Source of the DNA: Ignavibacteriales bacterium
GTDB taxonomy: Bacteria; Bacteroidota; Ignavibacteria; Ignavibacteriales; Ignavibacteriaceae
DNA length: 64,000 nt
Direction of reading: 5' to 3'
Assembly: GCA_016707585.1 (NCBI GenBank)
Contig: JADJHL010000008.1
Location: 620,001-684,000 of the forward strand
The translations under genes and the position numbers were made by a program. The notes under the pieces were generated by a model, which worked only from the letters and a program-made list of their open reading frames with translations, searched no databases and had not been told where the DNA came from. Numbering within the stretch: the stretch's first letter is position 1; each line of letters opens with the position of its first letter. Positions 1 to 7,666 of this stretch are shown here, piece by piece.

Positions 1-1015
1 GATTTTTCACAACTTCAATTTTTTCAACAAATTCATTCACAGATTTGCGTATGTAATCGATAACAGCATCATGTTCAACATTATTTTTTTCGCTGCTTAA
101 AAGATCATTCTCTAAAGCTTTATCCTGATCAGGGTTTTCGCCGCGCATTGCAGAGCCTGCTAATGCTTCTGTAAAAAAAGTATTGCCTGAAAATTTAATT
201 AGAACTTCTGGTGTTGAGCCGAAGAAAATTGATTCATTTGATTTGTAAAGAAAATTAGTGCAAGTTGAAAAAATATTATTCAATTCATCAAAAGTTTTTT
301 GCCAGTTAATTGGCGTAACAATATCATTATCAACACGGCGTGCAATTACAACTTTATCTATTCGCTCCTGTTTTATTTCTTCAACAACAGAAGTGATTTT
401 ATTTTTCCAGTTTTCAAATCCATTATTATCATTAACAGGTTTAATGATTGTATTGCCTGGTTTATAATCTTCTAATCGTGTTTCAAGATTGTATATCAAT
501 TCTGTTTCACGTTCGAGAAAATCATTAAAATTTTCGTGATGAGAAAAACTTTCCGAGAAAAAATTTGCGATTAAAAAACTTGTTCCTGAATGTTGAAACA
601 AAATTATTTTTGGTACAATAAAATCAATATCACCAAAATCTTTCCATTCATCAGAATCTTTTTTAACAGGAAATTTTACAGATGTTAAAAATATAGGAAG
701 ATTAAACTCACTAAAATCAGAATGATTAGAAATAAGTTTACTTTTTAATTTTCTAATTTCATCAGCAAGCAATTCATATTTATCAAAACTGAATGATTGA
801 CGATTCAACTGTTCAAATGAAAGAAATGAAATATTTACTTCTGGTTCCGAGTAGTAAAAAACATCTTCAGCTGTCTTAGCAAAATGCTCAAGCAGTAAAG
901 TAAATTTTAACTGGCTGATTTTTACAGCATAACTAAAAAAAACTTTGTTCGGATCAACTAAGTTTTCAGTTAAATCATTTGATGTGTTTGCCGATATTTG
1001 GGATGTGTTACTCAT
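1..1015 (-). CDS. menF: Isochorismate synthase, 3' end cut by window edge
   Basis: Chorismate-binding enzyme that isomerises chorismate to isochorismate, the entry to menaquinone synthesis. The frame is open from the ATG at 1015 down to base 1, giving 338 codons; the C-terminus lies outside the window. Visible family signatures are VVIARRV, FFGSTPEVLIKF, EALAGSAMRG (about 138-172) and the following EHDAVIDYIR, the conserved EALAG-RG and EH segments of the MenF/EntC/TrpE fold. A DHB siderophore EntC role is possible, but no other siderophore gene is visible. A Bacteroidota-type promoter lies 17 bp upstream of the start. The next gene on the same strand is rsgA, whose stop is 63 bp away. Confidence 0.88.
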   Translation of the reverse strand, partial: MSNTSQISANTSNDLTENLVDPNKVFFSYAVKISQLKFTLLLEHFAKTAEDVFYYSEPEVNISFLSFEQLNRQSFSFDKYELLADEIRKLKSKLISNHSDFSEFNLPIFLTSVKFPVKKDSDEWKDFGDIDFIVPKIILFQHSGTSFLIANFFSESFSHHENFNDFLERETELIYNLETRLEDYKPGNTIIKPVNDNNGFENWKNKITSVVEEIKQERIDKVVIARRVDNDIVTPINWQKTFDELNNIFSTCTNFLYKSNESIFFGSTPEVLIKFSGNTFFTEALAGSAMRGENPDQDKALENDLLSSEKNNVEHDAVIDYIRKSVNEFVEKIEVVKN

Positions 1016-1031
1016 AAATCTCTATTGTTTA

Positions 1032-1060
1032 CAAAAGTAAAATTACGTGATTAGGGCAAA
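1032..1060 (-). promoter_or_regulatory. Bacteroidota-type promoter of menF
   Basis: On the minus strand TTTG (1060-1057), a 17-base spacer, then TACTTTTG (1039-1032). This matches the Bacteroidota primary sigma pattern TTTG / TAnnTTTG exactly. It sits just before the isochorismate synthase start with a very short leader. Pattern match only. Confidence 0.6.
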
Positions 1061-1077
1061 AGTTCATAAAGAGTTGG

Positions 1078-2034
1078 CTAAAAATTTATATCTTTTTCCA
1101 CTGTTTCCAGAATTCTGAGATAACTGTCATATCTTTCATACGAAACTTTGCCATTTTCAAGAGCTTTTATTATGGCACAATCAGGTTCGTGATGATGAGT
1201 GCAAGTGTTAAATCTGCAATTATTTAGATAATTCTCAAATTCTTTAAAGTAATGACCCAAATCTTCTTTTCTTATTCCAAATGGATCAATTTCTCGAACT
1301 CCGGGTGTATCAAGAATATAAGTTTCATCACCAACATAAATCATAACAGTTGTAACTGTAGTGTGTGTACCTTTAGAAGTATAATTACTAACCTCTCCAA
1401 CTTTAAGATTTAAGTTTGGATAAAGCAAATTAAGCAAGGATGATTTTCCAACCCCGCTTTGTCCCCAAAAAAGATTTTTCTTTCCTTTTAAATATTTGGC
1501 AAGATCAGTAAATCCGGAAGAATTTTTTGTAGATGTAAGAAAAACTCTGTATCCAATCTCTTTGTAAAGAGTTGCCCATTGATTTAAAGTTTCTTCATCA
1601 GCAAGATCAGTTTTATTGATTATAATATTTGTTTTGATGTGCGAGCTTTCACAAGCGACCAAAAATCTATCCAGAGTTTTATTGTTAAAATCCGGTTCTA
1701 AAGTGCTAACAATAATAAAAATGTTATCAATGTTAGATGCAATTACCTGTTCAAGTCTTTCGCCGCGGTAACTTGCGCCACGAGTTTTAATTGCTTTTCT
1801 GGAAAGATGATTTTTGCGTTCAAGAATTTCATAAATAACTCCGGTTCCATCATCGTTCATATCAAACAAAACCGAATCACCCACAACAGCAAAATCAGTA
1901 GTATAGAGTTTATCTTTTTTAAGATTAAAATCTTTTTTGAATTTACCTTTCAGTGTGCAGCGAACAATAGAATGATCTTTGTCTGAAAAGACATAAAAAT
2001 CTTTACTTTCCGATCTTGCGATAATACCTTGAAT
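1078..2034 (-). CDS. rsgA: Ribosome small subunit-dependent GTPase A, apparent AUU start
   Basis: Circularly permuted GTPase that helps mature the 30S ribosomal subunit. From the proposed start at 2034 it has 318 residues, normal for the family. G4 (NKTD, about 140-143) comes before the P-loop GQSGVGKSS (about 191) and G3 DTPG (about 242), the permuted order typical of RsgA. The zinc motif C-x4-C-x-H-x5-C lies near 273-286. The first ATG/GTG/TTG in frame is the GTG at 1884, which would delete most of the N-terminal OB fold. The frame stays open to a TAA at 2049-2047, and inside it GGAG (2044-2041) lies 6 bases before ATT at 2034. I therefore choose AUU, reading M-Q-G-I-I-A-R-S. A sequencing error in an ATG is the alternative. 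Confidence 0.9.
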   Translation of the reverse strand: MQGIIARSESKDFYVFSDKDHSIVRCTLKGKFKKDFNLKKDKLYTTDFAVVGDSVLFDMNDDGTGVIYEILERKNHLSRKAIKTRGASYRGERLEQVIASNIDNIFIIVSTLEPDFNNKTLDRFLVACESSHIKTNIIINKTDLADEETLNQWATLYKEIGYRVFLTSTKNSSGFTDLAKYLKGKKNLFWGQSGVGKSSLLNLLYPNLNLKVGEVSNYTSKGTHTTVTTVMIYVGDETYILDTPGVREIDPFGIRKEDLGHYFKEFENYLNNCRFNTCTHHHEPDCAIIKALENGKVSYERYDSYLRILETVEKDINF

Positions 2035-2052
2035 GACAAACTCCGTTTAAAT

Positions 2053-2085
2053 AAAAAAAAGCACCACATCGAAAATATGGTGCTT
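2053..2085 (-). terminator. Intrinsic terminator between the FadL-like gene and rsgA
   Basis: Read on the minus strand: AAGCACCA, an 11-base loop, TGGTGCTT, then a run of T. The 8-bp stem is perfect. It follows the stop of the FadL-like gene and ends only about 10 bases before the rsgA ribosome-binding site. It should end the upstream transcript and could also affect rsgA expression. Confidence 0.75.
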
Positions 2086-2110
2086 AGATTGCTAATGCAA
2101 TTAAATACTT

Positions 2111-3532
2111 TTAGAATCTGTACGTTGTGGTAAGCATTACTGTGCTGTGTTTTACATCCTGGTAAGTTCTTGAAACATTAACATCATAATTATCACCAAT
2201 ATCTTTCCACCAACCGTAAGCATATGCAACATCAATTCCAATTTTACCATTTGCAAGATAGCCTAATCCGCCGGTTAAATATTTATGATCAAATTCTGAA
2301 TCATCATCTGCGAAAGCTGAAGGTTGATTCATAAATCCACCGCGAATTCTTAATCCAACTGTTGGTACTGTGTACTCAAATCCAACATTATAATTTAATC
2401 CTGAAGTTAAAACATCCTTTATATCTCTATTTATTTCTGTGATATAAGATGAGGATAAACCTTCGCCACTACTAAATTCCATTTGAGTATAGTCGATATA
2501 AGTTGCTTCTGCACTAACTATGATTCCTTTAAAGTTAACTGCCAAAGCACCTGTTAATTCAAATGGAGTCTTTATATCATAGGATACATTATCATTATAA
2601 CTTTCATCTAAATCATATCTTTGACCAGTTCCAAATTCACTGAACCCAGTTAAAGAAAACTCTTCATTGATCGTAAATGTTTTTGGAAATTGTACAGTTG
2701 CCCCAAATCTTGCTAAATCTTCTAATTGGTACATAAAACCAAGTTTAGCATTCCATCCGCCAAGTTCCCATTTAAGATTATTGCTTAAGTTGAATGTAAG
2801 AAAGTCATTTGTCTGAGGTTCTCCTGACGCAGTTATTCCCTGGTAAATGTTTCTTGTATCGTCTTCATAATAATTGTTAACTGATTCAAATGTTCCATTA
2901 ATAATTGTTAAGCTACCGCCGATAAAGAAATTTTTATCAAATTCGATTGCGCCACTGAATGTCCAATTATCAATTCCGCCAGTATTAAGAATATCGCCAC
3001 TTTGATTTAAATTTCCATTTATAATTGTGTTAAAACTTGTATCAGTTAAATAAAGATCATATGGAATGTAACCATCCAACAAACTTTGAATCTTAGAATT
3101 ATTTCCACTATTAAATCCATCAAACTTTACGATGCTTGATAAATCTTTTGAGTTATGATAAGATAATCCAAAAACTAAACTGCCTTGATAAGTTGGAAAG
3201 GGAAGTGCAAAACTTATTCGATTAAGTGAAGTGTTTGTTGTGTTATCATTAGTTTCGTTTCCAAACAAAGTTGATGTGTTATCAAAATTATTAAAACTTA
3301 ATCCACCGGAAAGTTCCATCTTTTTTATTAATCCAAATCCAGCAGGATTAAAATATGAAGCTGATGCATCATCACTTAAAGCGTTAAATGCGTTTCCCAT
3401 TCCAAGTGCTCTTGCATTAGAGCCAAGACCGGGAAATCCTAAACGAATTGCATCGTTATAGTTTTGTGCTTGTAATGATGTTACTGATATTAAAATAAAT
3501 GCACAGAATATTTTGAGTGTGTGCTTGTACAT
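2111..3532 (-). CDS. FadL/OMPP1-like outer membrane protein
   Basis: Predicted outer membrane beta-barrel of 473 residues with a signal peptide ending at LQAQ (residue 23). The mature start (GFPGLGSNARALGMGNAF, then SDDASASYFNPAGF) is the conserved N-terminal segment of OMPP1/FadL/TodX proteins, which carry hydrophobic compounds across the outer membrane. The related PorV/PorQ proteins of T9SS share this signature. Alternating beta-strand texture runs to a C-terminal TTTYRF ending in Phe, as expected for a barrel. The start has a good AAGGAG site, and the gene lies just behind the two lipoprotein genes, so it is probably their co-transcribed last member. The substrate is unknown. Confidence 0.75.
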   Translation of the reverse strand: MYKHTLKIFCAFILISVTSLQAQNYNDAIRLGFPGLGSNARALGMGNAFNALSDDASASYFNPAGFGLIKKMELSGGLSFNNFDNTSTLFGNETNDNTTNTSLNRISFALPFPTYQGSLVFGLSYHNSKDLSSIVKFDGFNSGNNSKIQSLLDGYIPYDLYLTDTSFNTIINGNLNQSGDILNTGGIDNWTFSGAIEFDKNFFIGGSLTIINGTFESVNNYYEDDTRNIYQGITASGEPQTNDFLTFNLSNNLKWELGGWNAKLGFMYQLEDLARFGATVQFPKTFTINEEFSLTGFSEFGTGQRYDLDESYNDNVSYDIKTPFELTGALAVNFKGIIVSAEATYIDYTQMEFSSGEGLSSSYITEINRDIKDVLTSGLNYNVGFEYTVPTVGLRIRGGFMNQPSAFADDDSEFDHKYLTGGLGYLANGKIGIDVAYAYGWWKDIGDNYDVNVSRTYQDVKHSTVMLTTTYRF

Positions 3533-3534
3533 TT

Positions 3535-3957
3535 TTATCTCCTTCCGCCCGAATTTCTTGAACCGGAATTATTTCGTGTATCACTGCTTCCAGAACTTCT
3601 TGTATTAGAATTATTGCTGGAATTGTTAGAATTATTATTACTCGATTCTCTCGTTGAAGTATTATTATCAGAACTTGAATTACTGGAATTTGAATCTGTA
3701 GTTTTTGTAACAGTTGGTGTTGTTATAATATTTGTCCCGTCAGTATTTCCTCTTCCACCTGAGTTTCTAATATCTTCTGTATCAGAGTTTCTTCCATCAT
3801 TTCTAACTTTTGTTACAACTTTATCTCCGTTATCATTTGTGGTTGTAATGTAAACAACAGGAGTAACCCACCAAGGTGATTCATAATAATCAACATAACC
3901 GCCGTAATCTTCGTAATCATAAAAATCACCTTCTATCATCAATGTATGTTTCTTCAT
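3535..3957 (-). CDS. C-terminal part of a frameshifted surface lipoprotein
   Basis: Not an independent gene in my reading. The nominal start MKKHTLMIEG lies inside the upstream fragment, while the real continuation begins near GDFYDYEDYGGYVDYYE. It has a Tyr/Asp-rich stretch, then WWVTPVVYITTT, then a long Asn/Ser/Arg/Gly-rich low-complexity tail (DTRNNSGSRNSGGRR at the end). The same order, Tyr/Trp-rich then Asn/Arg/Ser-rich, is seen in the 398-residue lipoprotein just upstream. It joins the lipoprotein signal fragment at 3926-4057 through a +1 shift. Function unknown; probably extracellular and largely disordered. Confidence 0.55.
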   Translation of the reverse strand: MKKHTLMIEGDFYDYEDYGGYVDYYESPWWVTPVVYITTTNDNGDKVVTKVRNDGRNSDTEDIRNSGGRGNTDGTNIITTPTVTKTTDSNSSNSSSDNNTSTRESSNNNSNNSSNNSNTRSSGSSDTRNNSGSRNSGGRR

Positions 3958-4057
3958 CAGGAAATTCCTGGTTTGGATCCCACACGATTGTATAACAACC
4001 GGTTGATAAAAAACTTAATGCAAATATCATTGCAAATATTTTTAATGATGTTTTCAT
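3926..4057 (-). CDS. N-terminal fragment of the frameshifted lipoprotein
   Basis: ATG at 4057, directly after the TAA of the upstream gene (4060-4058). It encodes 43 residues before TGA at 3928-3926: MKTSLKIFAM then a hydrophobic run and the lipobox LSTGC (Cys21), followed by YTIVWDPNQEFPDEETYIDD. The Cys-Tyr-Thr start of the mature part matches the CYTQ of the neighbouring 398-residue lipoprotein, so the two genes look paralogous at the signal. Skipping one base near AGAAGGTGA joins it to the downstream frame at GDFYDYE. A one-base insertion (mutation or assembly) is the simplest cause. Confidence 0.6.
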   Translation of the reverse strand: MKTSLKIFAMIFALSFLSTGCYTIVWDPNQEFPDEETYIDDRR

Positions 4058-5254
4058 TTATCTACCCGTTCTTCCTGAGTTATTATTTCCTCTGTTATTC
4101 CCAGAAGAATTTGATCCTGTATTACCTCTTGGTGATGAATTTGTATTACCAGTAGGCGGACTATAACTCCTTGGTGTATTGTTAGATTTAGGTGGAGTAT
4201 AGTTATTATTATTTCTATTCGTGTTTGTCTTTGGTGTCCTGTTTATGTTAGGCGATTTCGTCTTATTTTCTTTTTGGACGTTATTTCTATTTGTTTCTTT
4301 CTTCCTTGTATCATTGTTCCTGTTGATGTTAGGACTTTTACGTTCAGTATTTTTCTTTTCAGTTTTTATTCTTGTATCGTTTGTCTTTTTTCTAGTATCA
4401 CGCAAAATTTCTTTATCTGTAGTCTTCTTTCTCGTATCATTTTTTTTGATAATATCATTGTTGCGTGTAGTTTTTGTTCGCTCAAGTTCCTTGCGGATAT
4501 TATCTTTTGTTCTTGTGTTAACATTATCTCTTGATGTATTTAATCCATCACGAGTATCTTTTCTTTCATTATCCCTTAAAGTAGTTCTATCTCTTTTGAT
4601 TTCATCTCTGCGGGAAACAATTTGTTTTTCTCTTGTCTTTAACTGATCTCTCATTGATGAATTTCCATCACGAGTTGTAATTAAATCACGATCTCTGCTT
4701 CCTGTTCCATTTCTTCCACCAGAATTATTTCTGATTTTATAATTGTCGTTAGTTCTATATTTATATGTGGTTGATGAATATCCGCCATAATATGGATAAG
4801 GATCCCACCAGCCATAATAATGATGTGGATACCAGTAAGTTGGATAATAACATGAAAGTGATGGATAATACCAGTAATCCGGGTACCAAGGATCCCAGCA
4901 CCAAGGATCATAATACCAACCGGTACCGACTACAACTGAAACTGATGGGTAATAATTCCAGAAATATTTTCTATATGATGGATAACCGTAGAAATAATAA
5001 TTTTCTCCGCTTCCATTACTTTCGGAGTAAGAATCAGAATCGTCATCGTAAGAATATTCTTCATCTTCATACTGATCATCAACATATTCATCAGAAAGTG
5101 TATCTGATTCTTCTTCATAATCATAATACGGTTGGCTTTCTTCGCGATTCCAGTTGCCATAATCATCTCTTGAAGCAACTTGAGTATAACATCCCGTTAA
5201 GTTTAATAAAAGAAGCGGCAGTATGGATAACAAAACTAATTTATACTTTTTCAT
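4058..5254 (-). CDS. Low-complexity Tyr/Trp-rich then Arg/Asn/Thr-rich lipoprotein
   Basis: 398 residues, function not recognised. It has a lipoprotein signal with lipobox NLTGC (Cys22). The mature part has three zones: an acidic Asp/Glu/Tyr zone (about 30-85), a strikingly aromatic zone dense in Tyr, Trp and Pro (about 86-170), and a long basic disordered zone with many TRD, TRK and NRNN repeats (about 170-398). The aromatic zone might form a beta-rich or adhesive core and the basic tail might bind acidic polymers; both are guesses. The gene abuts the next lipoprotein gene with no spacer and is probably the first of a three-gene unit ending with the FadL-like protein. Confidence 0.65.
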   Translation of the reverse strand: MKKYKLVLLSILPLLLLNLTGCYTQVASRDDYGNWNREESQPYYDYEEESDTLSDEYVDDQYEDEEYSYDDDSDSYSESNGSGENYYFYGYPSYRKYFWNYYPSVSVVVGTGWYYDPWCWDPWYPDYWYYPSLSCYYPTYWYPHHYYGWWDPYPYYGGYSSTTYKYRTNDNYKIRNNSGGRNGTGSRDRDLITTRDGNSSMRDQLKTREKQIVSRRDEIKRDRTTLRDNERKDTRDGLNTSRDNVNTRTKDNIRKELERTKTTRNNDIIKKNDTRKKTTDKEILRDTRKKTNDTRIKTEKKNTERKSPNINRNNDTRKKETNRNNVQKENKTKSPNINRTPKTNTNRNNNNYTPPKSNNTPRSYSPPTGNTNSSPRGNTGSNSSGNNRGNNNSGRTGR

Positions 5255-5409
5255 TTTAAACCTCTGTAATTCAACTACTTAAAAATTGCAAATATCGAGC
5301 CTTAAAAAAAAGGTTAATATCATTCCTTATCCCAAAAAATCAAACGGAAAGCTAATGAAGTGTATATTTGAGTAAACTATATTGTACTAAAATCAACACA
5401 TCAAATAGT

Positions 5410-6186
5410 TTAGATTTGTTGTGTAAATTCAATCATCAATGCTCTATCAGCAGAATTTGCATTCCATTTTCTGTTTTCTAGCAAATCTCGCAAATCAAAT
5501 CCAACAGTCACACCATTTGCGATAGACCATCTGATACCCAAATTTAAATAACCTTTTCCTTCACCATAAATATCAGTTGAGTTATCATTTAAAGCTAAAT
5601 TATATTCAAGCAAAACTGAAAATGCACTACCCAAAGTTTTTTCTGCGCCAAACATAAAGTTTACAAAGTTATCACCATCTTTATTTTCTAGTGGAGAATA
5701 GTTAACAGTTCCGTGCAAACTTAGATAACCAAGTAATGCAAAGTTTTTGCTTGCTGCTGCAAAAATTCCCGGTGCTTTTATTGCAAATCTTTTTTGATCA
5801 TTAAAGTATTCGCCTTTTCCCTGTGTATCAAATCCTAGAGTTATTGATGGAGTTAAAATTGTTTCATCCATAAGGCGAAAACGAAAATTTACTCCCGGAG
5901 GAAATGGGTACCAATCAGGATCGCCAGAGCCAATTATGTTTGAGCCGCCGTAAGAAAGTCCTATGCTAATATTATCAAAAATTCCTGCTTCAACTTTTGC
6001 GATGACAGTTCCAAATGGTAAAAGTTCTGTATTTACACCAACGGTACCGCGATCCATAATTCCGGCAGTTGGCATATCAATTAGATTTCTGTATTCATAT
6101 TTTGCTTTATCACCTGCAGTGCCTTGAGCAAAAGAAAGATTTGCAAAACTTAATAATATTAAAAAGATGAAGCTTAAATTTTTCAT
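5410..6186 (-). CDS. Outer membrane beta-barrel protein of unknown role
   Basis: 258 residues with a signal peptide ending at SFAQG (about residue 21). The body is beta-strand rich: repeated aromatic/hydrophobic alternation, e.g. GIFDNISIGLSYGG, NFALLGYLSLHG and FSVLLEYNLAL, with a terminal strand ALMIEFTQQI. The early segment MPTAGIMDRGTVGVN resembles the start of YjbH-like barrels, but I would not assign that family on it alone. It stands between the lipoprotein unit (155 bp away) and the ATP-grasp pair (73 bp away). No clear transport or enzymatic motif is visible. Confidence 0.6.
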   Translation of the reverse strand: MKNLSFIFLILLSFANLSFAQGTAGDKAKYEYRNLIDMPTAGIMDRGTVGVNTELLPFGTVIAKVEAGIFDNISIGLSYGGSNIIGSGDPDWYPFPPGVNFRFRLMDETILTPSITLGFDTQGKGEYFNDQKRFAIKAPGIFAAASKNFALLGYLSLHGTVNYSPLENKDGDNFVNFMFGAEKTLGSAFSVLLEYNLALNDNSTDIYGEGKGYLNLGIRWSIANGVTVGFDLRDLLENRKWNANSADRALMIEFTQQI

Positions 6187-6259
6187 TGTTCCTCGATGTG
6201 AAGTTTCAATTTATTTCTAAGTGTAAGATAAAAATTATTTATTTCTGATGCTTTAATTA

Positions 6260-6640
6260 TTAGACGGTTCTCGGATGAATTTCGATCTCAATATATTCAG
6301 GGAAAAGTGAATGTTGGGATTTTATTTTTATTCCTACTTTACCCGGTTCACCTAATGATCTAATTTTTAATTGCCCGTTTTTCTCATTTAGTGAAATGAC
6401 TTCAACTAAATTATTACCTTCAATAATCTCAAACTTTGCAGATGAAGTTCTGAACCAGGCTCTACTACCTAATCCATTTACCGGAACAACTTCAATTATC
6501 ATTTCCGATTGAGGATCTGCAAAAAGGTTTTCTGGAGTTTTTCTTACTTCACTTCCATAAATATTGTAAAGAAAAAAATATCCAAGCAAAATGATCAAAA
6601 CGAAAATCAATAAATAAATTGTTATGATTTTTTTCCTCAT
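6260..6640 (-). CDS. Single-pass membrane protein with extracytoplasmic beta domain
   Basis: 126 residues, family not recognised. A basic MRKK start is followed by one hydrophobic segment (about residues 5-27), then a roughly 95-residue domain rich in Val/Ile/Glu strands (MIIEVVPVNGLG, KFEIIEGNNLVEV, IEIEIHPRTV), consistent with an Ig-like or small beta sandwich outside the cytoplasm. Its ATG overlaps the stop of the ATP-grasp gene (ATGA at 6640-6637), so the two are translationally coupled and probably work together. A processing or anchoring partner of whatever the ATP-grasp enzyme modifies is a possible role; nothing in the sequence proves it. Confidence 0.6.
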   Translation of the reverse strand: MRKKIITIYLLIFVLIILLGYFFLYNIYGSEVRKTPENLFADPQSEMIIEVVPVNGLGSRAWFRTSSAKFEIIEGNNLVEVISLNEKNGQLKIRSLGEPGKVGIKIKSQHSLFPEYIEIEIHPRTV

Positions 6641-7551
6641 TGATGATTTATTTTTTCTTTTATAACTGCGATTTTAAGATTATTAATAATCTTATGCACA
6701 ATCTCATCAGGAACACCATCTTGATGAAGTGATTGCAATCTCATATCACATTGATCATTTACATAATCAACTACAACAAATTTATTTTTTGTTGTTAGCA
6801 CAATTTCTGTTGAGAAAAAATCAAGTTGAGTAATCTTATAAATGGTTTTAGTTATCTGAAAAAGTTTTTTTAATCCAAATTTTTCTATCTCTTCATCATA
6901 CAAAATATTATAAAGATGAGTTTCATCATCCCACCAAACACAAATTGTTTTGCCAAAAGACCAATAACATCTAAACCAGGCACGTTTGCCATCAAGAATT
7001 TGCGGATAAACTTTTTCCTGGATTAAATATTTGTCATCACTGTGTTTTGATCTTGCAGTAAGAACTTCTTTTAAAGATTCCGCACCTTTCACAACACCCA
7101 TTCCACCGCCGGTTGTATTGCAAGGTTTGATTATAAATGGTCTTCCAAGAATTGCGAGATTATCTACAGATACTAAAATTTCTTTCGATTGACTATGTGG
7201 CGGAATAATTATTGAATATGGAACATGAATACCAGCCGTGATAAACTCAAGATGCATCGTAGCTTTATCAATTGCGTGTTTTATATTTTTAAGAGGATTG
7301 AATACTTTACTTTTTCTTCTTGCTAATATTTTTGCAAGTTCCCAGAAATTCGGATCAACATCCGAAGCGCGATCAAGCAAACATTTAAAATTAAGCTTAC
7401 GATGTTTTACGTTTTCAATTACTTCAAAAATGTTTTTATAATCGATTACATAAGTTGTAAGTCCAGCTTTCTGTAGCTGTTTCTCGATAGCAGAAACAAA
7501 TTCTACATCAAACTCCCAATCGTAAGCTATGGCTAAATCAAAATTCTGCAT
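6637..7551 (-). CDS. ATP-grasp domain protein
   Basis: 304 residues. ATP-grasp ligases join a carboxylate to an amine or thiol through an acyl-phosphate. Supporting segments are PFIIKPCNTTGGGMGVVKG (about 135-155, the Lys and Gly-rich ATP loop), LIQEKVYP (the hinge Glu), and VVDYVNDQCDMR near 265, where the DxxND resembles the metal-binding end of the fold (ExN in classical members). The N-terminal 100 residues look like a pre-ATP-grasp alpha/beta domain (DLAIAYDWE, LLDRASDVDPNFWE). Substrate unknown; RimK-like or peptide-modifying roles are possible. It heads a two-gene unit with the membrane protein and has a promoter match just upstream. Confidence 0.7.
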   Translation of the reverse strand: MQNFDLAIAYDWEFDVEFVSAIEKQLQKAGLTTYVIDYKNIFEVIENVKHRKLNFKCLLDRASDVDPNFWELAKILARRKSKVFNPLKNIKHAIDKATMHLEFITAGIHVPYSIIIPPHSQSKEILVSVDNLAILGRPFIIKPCNTTGGGMGVVKGAESLKEVLTARSKHSDDKYLIQEKVYPQILDGKRAWFRCYWSFGKTICVWWDDETHLYNILYDEEIEKFGLKKLFQITKTIYKITQLDFFSTEIVLTTKNKFVVVDYVNDQCDMRLQSLHQDGVPDEIVHKIINNLKIAVIKEKINHQ

Positions 7552-7568
7552 TCAAATAATTTTTGTTG

Positions 7569-7600
7569 CAAAGTTAATACAAGTTTAAGTAAGATATAAA
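7569..7600 (-). promoter_or_regulatory. Promoter of the ATP-grasp unit
   Basis: On the minus strand TTTA (7600-7597), 20-base spacer, TAACTTTG (7576-7569). The -7 element matches TAnnTTTG fully and the -33 element matches 3 of 4. The start codon lies 17 bases downstream, implying a very short leader. The divergent TPR gene shares this 115-bp region. Confidence 0.5.
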
Positions 7601-7666
7601 TTTTAGCAGGCTTGATAGACCTAAATAGCCTTGTTATTCCAGCACTGCAATAATATATTCATATCC

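Noticed and set aside
258..467. 69-residue plus-strand frame
   Set aside because: Lies opposite the isochorismate synthase gene, whose protein motifs are clear.
3521..3853. Leu/Glu-rich plus-strand frame
   Set aside because: Antisense shadow of the Asn/Ser-rich tail of the frameshifted lipoprotein; no start context.
4221..4646. Long Phe/Leu/Val-rich plus-strand frame opposite the low-complexity lipoprotein
   Set aside because: It is the antisense of the Arg/Asn/Thr/Lys-rich repeat zone; such composition produces artificial hydrophobic frames.
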